Shown: in pieces, positions 58,340 to 64,000 of the stretch
How positions within the stretch are numbered: the stretch's first letter is position 1
How the letters are laid out: every line of letters starts with the position of its first letter
Assembly: GCA_012845835.1 (NCBI GenBank)
Contig: JABAKD010000024.1
Coordinates: 2,588,561-2,652,560 of the forward strand
From: Undaria pinnatifida
Taxonomy: Eukaryota; Sar; Phaeophyceae; Laminariales; Alariaceae
DNA: 64,000 nucleotides
Direction of reading: 5' to 3'
Notes under the pieces: generated by a model
What the model saw: only the letters and a program-made list of their open reading frames with translations
Databases searched by the model: none
Told to the model about the DNA's origin: nothing
Made by a program: the position numbers and the translations under genes

Positions 58340-59060
58340 CACGGGCTGGGCTTCTTTGGGGGGAGAGCATGCGTTCTACACGATAACTGACACAGGATTT
58401 CTTAGTATCCTGTAAGTGTCAAGCCTGCCTTTCTTATGTGTCTACATACTTGGCGTCCTGCACTTAATTAGGGCGGAATCCATCCGCAAGGAGCCATCCT
58501 GCTCATTCCAAGAATCACGTGCGCGTGCGCGGACACATGAAGCGGAAAACCTGCGCGGGCAAGCCTACTCAGAGCCGAATCTCATCCGCTTCGGCTGTAG
58601 CTGTCAGTATTAGCAGTTTCCTGCGCCAAGATTCGATCGCAATCCCGGTCGCAAGCTGTCAACCGTGCCGTCAGCCAGCCGGCTGCGCGGAAACCAGCCA
58701 CCCCCGGGCATTCAGACAAACGGAAACGCTCCCGACGAAACCGAGGCGTTCCCGCCCGTCGAAAGCCTAACACCAACACCTGTAAAAAATAAATTGGTGG
58801 CACAGGAGATTTTATAGTATCATGATAATGGCATCAAGGAAGGCGTTACCTATTTGTATATTATAAAAATAAAATTTGGATATGTATTGGGTGGTCGTGT
58901 GGCTACCTCTCGTGCCGTCACTCTCGAGCCTGTCGGGTGGCCAAATCCGATGCGGACCGGGGACAGACCGACGGCTGAGGGGGAGCGTGGCGGTGCCTTA
59001 ATCCTCTTTAGAGAGTAGTACATACCACTACCACCGTATGTTACCTAAGAAAACAAAGCC
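58340..59060. other. No gene seen; possible decayed Gag 3' sequence
   Basis: Arg- and Pro-rich frames (58.5-58.77 kb) could be decayed nucleocapsid-type sequence, but no motif supports this. The rest (58.78-59.06 kb) is AT-rich then GC-rich without coding. Confidence 0.3.
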
Positions 59061-59061
59061 C

Positions 59062-59160
59062 AGGGTGATTACTAGTGTCGGTGTGTTGTTCTTTTTTATC
59101 ACCCGGGGTGGTACCCTGCGGTGGGGTGGAACCTAGCGCACCCCAGTTACACAATGTGTT
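59062..59160. repeat. CCCGGGGTGGT dispersed repeat, copy 3
   Basis: TTTTTTATCACCCGGGGTGG, CCTGCGGTGGGGTGGAACCT; see 7544-7720. Confidence 0.55.
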
Positions 59161-59378
59161 TTTTTTCGAGTTTAGCTTTGCGTCTCACCGAGGGTGGTTT
59201 TTCGTTGGGGGGGGGGGCATTGTTAGCTGTACGATTGGTAAATGTGGTACATTGGGCACACCCACTGCAGGCGGCAGAAGGAACGAGTATAGGGGGGGGG
59301 TGAGACATACTTGGATAGCAGGTGCACATTTTACACAAGCTTGGCCAATTGGTACAGTGCTGCACTTGCTGCTAGGTG

Positions 59379-59640
59379 TTATTTGAGTAGGGTGATAACA
59401 AAGGCGTGATAAAAACGTGCAGAAATATACCCGTATTTTGTTTGCGTAGCGCCTAGTCCGAAAGAGCCAGGGGACGCACGTGCTGCCGTGGCTGGCGTGT
59501 TACACCCTGCTGTCAGGGCTTGAGATGCGTCAGGGAATGGCTTCGAGGACGCGAAGAAAAGTTCGATCGCGTCCGCTTGTGGCTTCAGGGGTGTTGGTAG
59601 GCGATGTCGGGGGGGCATGTCTCCGAATAAGTGGTAAGCT
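59379..59640 (-). CDS. Doubtful ORF, Ala/Pro-rich
   Basis: The minus frame reads RLPTPLKPQADAIELFFASS, KPFPDASQALTAGCNTPATA and ARASPGSFGLGATQTKYGYI to a stop at 59379. The plus strand is open over the same part, so the call is weak. No domain is recognised. Confidence 0.2.
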
Positions 59641-59673
59641 CCACTAATTGCTTGGAAAGGGCTACTGCGACAG

Positions 59674-59790
59674 GGGGTGGTGCCTAACGAACCCCGGTGA
59701 TAACCCGATTTTTTTCTCTTGTTTTGTTGTTTTATCACCGGGCGTGGTTTCTTGCAGTCAGTGGAGTGGTATCTTAGGAACGTATGGTTC
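59674..59790. repeat. CCCCGGTGATAA dispersed repeat, copy 4
   Basis: AACGAACCCCGGTGATAACC, TTTTATCACCGGGCGTGGTT and GTGGAGTGGTATCTTAGG. Confidence 0.55.
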
Positions 59791-59972
59791 GATATCTTGG
59801 ACCAAATATTTACACCTGTCGTAGCTTCGGTATACCAGGAGCTTCGGTATACCAAGTAAAAGTTAGTGAGAATAGCTATTACGAGGTACTGGTGTTGATA
59901 GGACTACACCCCTAACAACCGTCGGAACTCTCATAATTACAAGAGGGGCAAATGTTGCCGCATATCGAGCTG

Positions 59973-60035
59973 CAGGCGTGTTGGCCCCAGGGGGGGGGGC
60001 GAAAGACCCCCCCCCCGAAAGCCCCCAGGAGGCCA
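59973..60035. repeat. Fold-back of G and C homopolymers
   Basis: TTGGCCCCAGGGGGGG... is followed after GCGAAAGA by CCCCCCCCC, GAAAG, CCCCCAGGAGGCCAA. The two halves are complementary, so a long hairpin can form. The exact run lengths may be unreliable. Confidence 0.65.
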
Positions 60036-60299
60036 ACAATTGCGATTTTTCAGCATGTTGAGCGTGGATATACGCCCGAAAAGTATCTGACAAACGCGTT
60101 AAGACAGCACTACTTACTTGTGGTGTTACAAGGGAATGCAAAACCAAATCTGCACAATATAACATATAGGGAAAGCCAACTAGAGGCAAACTACCGCCTA
60201 GGGCTGTGCGCCTACGACCAATGAACAAAGGCGCCGTAAAACTAAATGCTGAACCCGGTGAAAAATACATGGCCAACGTTAGTCTATATTTTCGCATGT

Positions 60300-60440
60300 C
60301 GCAAAAACCGTTGCACCGCACGAAAAAAACGTGTTGCGCAACACAACTTCCGACGCCTGTTGCGGCGGCGCAACAACGCAACAACAGCAAAGGAACCATC
60401 CACAACGACACTCGTCAGAGGGCAAAAAACGACGAGGGCG
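60300..60440. repeat. GCGCAACA dispersed repeat, copy 1
   Basis: GTTGCGCAACACAACTTCCG, ACGCCTGTTGCGGCGGCGCA and ACAACGCAACAACAGC. Four more copies follow at 60.70, 62.50, 63.13 and 63.40 kb. The long minus-strand frame (59.86-60.41 kb) starting here is Cys-rich by virtue of the repeat and is not called. Confidence 0.6.
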
Positions 60441-60699
60441 ATCAAGGGGCCCATAGCAATCAGAGCCCACGACAAACACAAAAACCTACAGACTATATTC
60501 CCCATTTTTACTGGCAATCTTTGGTTCTGATCACTGTATATGTTGCCTCGTAATAGTATTATTAGTGTCTTTAGATAATGAAATCGGGATGGGCCAGACC
60601 TGCCCCACGTGTATAATTTAAGTTCCTGCAGAAAAAAGGTCCCGAATCATGATGATGGTGATCGATCTTCATGGCTTGAGCGCAGCGAAACCCATGTTA

Positions 60700-60785
60700 T
60701 TCCCAAGCACGCAACACGCCTTCATTCCGAGGCGTTTGTTGCGGCGTAACAGCGCAACAGTAACAACGATTTTGTCAATCACAAC
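60700..60785. repeat. GCGCAACA dispersed repeat, copy 2
   Basis: GCACGCAACACGCCTTCATT, GTTTGTTGCGGCGTAACAGC and GCAACAGTAACAACG. Confidence 0.55.
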
Positions 60786-60792
60786 ATGTTAG

Positions 60793-61132
60793 AGTATTGT
60801 ACGTAGATGGACAGACTACAGATTGACGTGAAACCACGTCGTGGTTGGAGTGATACCAGGTCATAGTAGATGTCACAGTTGTCTGATGGGTTACAGATAG
60901 AGAATATGTTGCGTCAAAGGCTATCAAAGGCGGACGAGAATATCGGTGACATTGATGGTCCAAGCATCGTCTCCTTCCTTTCACTGTTCTTCAGTGCACC
61001 ATGGCATGGTGCTGCCTGGCAATATATCCAGGCTGTGAGCTCCCTTCGGATAAATGAATAAATGTCACAATGAGTCATGAGGAGAGCACTTCCTAGCACC
61101 GACGTGGCTGCGTTCCTCTCTGGGCTTGACAC
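60793..61132. repeat. 340-bp direct duplication, copy A
   Basis: CATAGTAGATGTCACAGTTG, TCAAAGGCTATCAAAGGCGG, CCAAGCATCGTC, CACCATGGCATG, TCCAGGCTGTGA and AATGAATAAA are in the same order at 61.65-61.99 kb. A 63-residue plus-strand frame (ATG 60870: MSQLSDGLQIENMLRQRLSK) exists in this copy; the other copy has it broken, so it is not called as a gene. Confidence 0.8.
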
Positions 61133-61287
61133 ATGGCGTTGTCAACGGACCTATCAAGCAAGGACTTGCGTGCCCTTCTCCGGCCTTCGTCGTGCTCTCC
61201 CCTTCTTCCGCAGGCAATCTTTCGCTTTTGGTTTTGGCGTTTTTGGTTTTGCAGCCAGATTTGTTTTGGCGATTTTTTTTCCGGGAC

Positions 61288-61545
61288 ATGTATATTTTCT
61301 CCCTTACGATTGCGGTTCCGAATCTATACCGTTCTCTTGTTTACCTTCGTATCCCTGCGCTCAGTGCCCTTGACCATCGTGTTTTCGTCGCCCGATTGCT
61401 ACTGGTAGAGCGTAAGGACATACCCGACCTCGAAATCCTACGCTGTGAGCTCCATCACAGGGTTGCAACTCTTGCAGTAAGGCGTCTTAGCCTCATTACG
61501 AGATGTGGGGCAACCTATAGCTTCATTTTCGTTTGTTTCGAATAG
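61288..61545 (+). CDS. Hypothetical helical 85-residue ORF
   Basis: ATG at 61288 opens MYIFSLTIAVPNLYRSLVYL, RIPALSALDHRVFVARLLLV, ERKDIPDLEILRCELHHRVA and TLAVRRLSLITRCGATYSF, stop at 61545. It is Leu/Arg/Val-rich and reads as a string of helices. A neighbouring frame opens at ATG 61133 (MALSTDLSSKDLRALLRPSS) and could be a first exon joined to it, but no clean junction was found. It sits between the two copies of the 340-bp duplication. The family is not recognised. Confidence 0.3.
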   Translation: MYIFSLTIAVPNLYRSLVYLRIPALSALDHRVFVARLLLVERKDIPDLEILRCELHHRVATLAVRRLSLITRCGATYSFIFVCFE

Positions 61546-61649
61546 CAGCATCTCGGATCCCCTTTCCAATTTCTGGATGTTTGGTTGATATCCTTTAATT
61601 GTAATGTGATCTGCATCTACGACTTTTCAGGGTGGTCTAATGTTATGGC

Positions 61650-61992
61650 ATGCTCTACGTTGATGGATATACTACATATTTGACGTGAAAATATATCATG
61701 GCTGGAGTAAAACCAGGTCACAGTAGATGTCACAGTTGTCGGATGGATGATGGCGTATGTCACGTCAAAGGCTACCAAAGGAGGACGACAATATACGGGC
61801 AGGTGACAGCGATGACCCAAGCATCGTCGTCTCCCTCTCTTGATGTTCTTTGCTTTACCATGGCATGATGTTGCTTGCCCTGTGTCCAGGCTGTGATATG
61901 TCAACGAGAAATGAATAAAATGCACCGTAAACCACAAGGAGAGTAATCCTCAACACCGACAGCCCTGTGTCCTCCTCGGAGCTCGGTTGACA
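61650..61992. repeat. 340-bp direct duplication, copy B
   Basis: Same block order as 60793-61132 with about 20-25% change and small indels. Confidence 0.8.
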
Positions 61993-61999
61993 CTACAGC

Positions 62000-62490
62000 C
62001 CCCGGAACCGGGCCAAAAATGTGCCGTTAATTATTATTGTTATTGCCCTCCGACAATATAGCATAGAAGTCGTTCCGATATAAATCGAAAATCCTTTTCC
62101 ATAAAGCAGTAGCAGTACTTTGTCTAATGTATATCTCCTATGTATGACCCTCTGCCAACCGTTTCCCCATTTATTTCCTTTCCCCCGCATACTTTCATTT
62201 TAGCTACTGCTACCGATAGCTTCATCAACATTATATCTCCAGGTCGTTGGCCGCATCCCTCCAGCTTCCTCCGTCCCCCTCGCGGCTTAGGGCCGGTCTG
62301 TGTGTATCCACTCGAGCGCGACATCGCGACCTGTGCTATTAGCCGCAGACGGCGAAATAGGGCCGGACCTGATTTACCCGACGTTTGTTGGGAATTTTAC
62401 AGCGCTGGAAATTTCCTCCTGCACGGACGGGAAAAATAGGCTCAAAATACTACAACAACCATCCCGAATCGTAAAGACCGACAATCTCCC
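62000..62490. other. No gene seen
   Basis: TTGCCCTCCGACAATATAGC at 62.04 kb also occurs at 14.41 kb, showing one more dispersed repeat. Frames over 62.14-62.65 kb lack start or splice support. Confidence 0.4.
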
Positions 62491-62499
62491 TTTTCTTGC

Positions 62500-62620
62500 G
62501 GCGCGAACCCGTGTTGCTGTTCTGCACACAACACACCTTCCGGCGTCTGCTGCGACGCAACAGCGCAGGAACAACCATACACCAACCTCAGGCGAAGGGC
62601 AAACCATGAAGCATGTAATA
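62500..62620. repeat. GCGCAACA dispersed repeat, copy 3
   Basis: ACACACCTTCCGGCGTCTGC, TGCGACGCAACAGCGCAGGA and GCGAAGGGCAAACCATGAAG. Confidence 0.55.
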
Positions 62621-63129
62621 CAACAGTGGCGGTCCGCATGTATGTAAGGAATACGTTAAGAAAGCAAGATTTTCTTTTTCACAAAATAAGAAATTGTTGA
62701 GTGTGAGAACGACAGTTCAAACTGGGCAAAATATATATCAAGAAACAGCAGTAATATAGAAAAAAAGTGCAACGGTCAACGGCCACCCGAGACAAGAAAA
62801 GAGGTCGCTCCGGAGCGCGGGGTATACGAAGAATCAAGAGATAGATGATGCTGAAAAGGGTTATATTTGAGCCGAGAAAATAAGAAACCGTTCTATAAGA
62901 ACATTATTAGCTCGTGAGGCACCCAAAATACGAAGACAGAGAGGCTGGACACCAAATTTGCGTTTCTTACCAGCGCCCCCTACTCGGTTGGAAGGATGAA
63001 TCTGATTCGTCCGTCATGTACAATTTTTATCTACGCTTGATCTATGGATCTACGGGAGAAACAACCGGGCGGGGAAAAGGGCTCGAAATAATAATATCCC
63101 GAACCGTGGTGATCGGTCTTCTTGCTGCC

Positions 63130-63300
63130 TTGTGCGGCACGAAAGAAGCCAGCGCGCAACACGCCTTCCAGCGCCTGCTGTGGCGCAATAATAGCGCAGC
63201 AACGGCACACACAGTTCAACAACCCCACGCTAAAGGCAAAACACCAGAAGGGCTTGATCATGAAACACGAAACAAGGATGGACCTGATGTCTGTTCGGCG
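63130..63300. repeat. GCGCAACA dispersed repeat, copy 4
   Basis: GCGCAACACGCCTTCCAGCG, CTGTGGCGCAATAATAGCGC and AAAGGCAAAACACCAGAAGG. Confidence 0.55.
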
Positions 63301-63399
63301 TTGTGTTGGCAAAAAAACTTCAAATCCCAAGCAAAAAAAAGGTCCTGGTGATGATATGTATAGACTATTCTCTCTTCTTTTGACTTGCGCGGCGCGGAA

Positions 63400-63490
63400 G
63401 CCGTGCTGTTGCGCTGCGTGCTACGTGCCTTCCGGCGCATGTTGCTGCGCAACAGCGCAATAACAGCCCCCGGCAAAGGCGAAAGAAGCG
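63400..63490. repeat. GCGCAACA dispersed repeat, copy 5
   Basis: TGCGTGCTACGTGCCTTCCG, GCGCATGTTGCTGCGCAACA and GCGCAATAACAGCCCCCGGC. Confidence 0.55.
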
Positions 63491-63499
63491 AGCTATTTA

Positions 63500-64000
63500 G
63501 ACTATGTACTAGGGATCATGAACGAACATGTGAAATAGGGATGTGCATAAAATCCGATCTGATCTGTCCGTATGATACATGGTAAAATGTTACAAGGGCT
63601 CCGCATGGGTGCCGACATCATGCTTTGGGTAGGGCAGGGCAGCACTTCGAATTGTTCGATTCAATACTTGGTTAGAGTAAAAAAGTCACCACACACAAAA
63701 TCGTAGTCTGCGCGTACAATAGTATATGTAAGGTAATGCCAAGAGTTCGATATAGACAAACGATCATAATAATAATGTACTATTATGTATAGACAAATAG
63801 TTACCGTTCTTTAAGTGAATCCGATCCCGAGCTTCATTCATCAGATTCCAATCGGATAAATCCGAGCACACGCCGACTGACCCCTTTAGTCTGGCGACGG
63901 AACGTGTCGAGTGCGTTTCTTATGATATTTTAACTCAAGCCGGGGCCAGCAAGGTGACTGACCATGTCCGCTGCGTGTTCTCTTCGTAGCCACTGAGAGG
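63500..64000. other. No gene seen at right end
   Basis: AT-rich sequence without supported coding. TAGGGATGTGCATA at 63.54 kb could be a hAT-type end, but no partner is in the window. Confidence 0.4.

Noticed and set aside
59863-60411. 182-residue minus-strand frame with hydrophobic start
   Set aside because: Its start lies in the GCGCAACA dispersed repeat and its end in a G/C fold-back; no domain or splice support.

Overview
This window looks like nuclear DNA of a eukaryote with a large, repeat-rich genome and very low gene density. Coding signal occurs as short exons with GT-AG junctions. Most of the 64 kb is microsatellite, minisatellite, degenerate satellite, terminal-inverted-repeat (TIR) elements and dispersed repeats. 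Two interstitial TTAGGG tracts show the telomere-type repeat. A brown alga or related stramenopile would fit, but no gene here proves the taxon, and that assignment is a low-confidence inference.

Layout. 0-2 kb: arrays of the heptamer GGCGGTA and a G/C block. 2.4-6.4 kb: several short minus-strand genes or gene remnants (a three-exon gene at 2.4-2.8 kb, two related secreted-protein exons at 5.2-5.6 kb, an SANT/trihelix-like exon at 6.1-6.4 kb) plus a TIR element carrying tRNA-like sequence. 7.3-10.6 kb: a TATC microsatellite, a minus-strand gene made of about six 71-residue repeats, a CGGTAA array and a broken coding block. 11-14 kb: LTR-like repeat and a degenerate satellite. 14.6-15.05 kb: a clear pseudogene with two in-frame stops. 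15.7-22 kb: mostly repeats, with one terminal exon at 17.1 kb and the TTAGGG tracts at 21.8 kb. 22.2-30 kb: a TTAA-bounded element, two PIF/Harbinger-like elements, two head-to-head paralogous first exons (25.4 and 26.3 kb), a terminal exon at 27.2 kb and GTACT-rich repeats. 30-40 kb: duplicated segments, several minisatellites and fragments of an SANT-like family. 40-46 kb: an exon cut by a TTAA MITE, a zinc-cluster exon, a two-exon Cys-containing gene, and a CxxC exon. 46.5-48.6 kb: the largest coding exon, an RGG-rich protein with an acidic tract. 49-53.6 kb: short secreted-protein exons and dispersed repeats. 53.6-58.3 kb: satellite, a hAT-like element with G-rich tandem repeats, then a Gag-like retroelement ORF. 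58.3-64 kb: dispersed repeats and a 340-bp segmental duplication.

No coherent pathway or operon is visible. The recurring theme is many small, mostly unrecognised exons, often in two related copies, embedded in and sometimes broken by transposable elements. The most distinctive items are the 71-residue repeat protein, a dispersed 65-bp element conserved in two blocks, and a TTAA MITE family whose insertion supplies the stop codon of a gene. Coordinates of exons rest on reading frame and splice consensus only; no transcript evidence was available.
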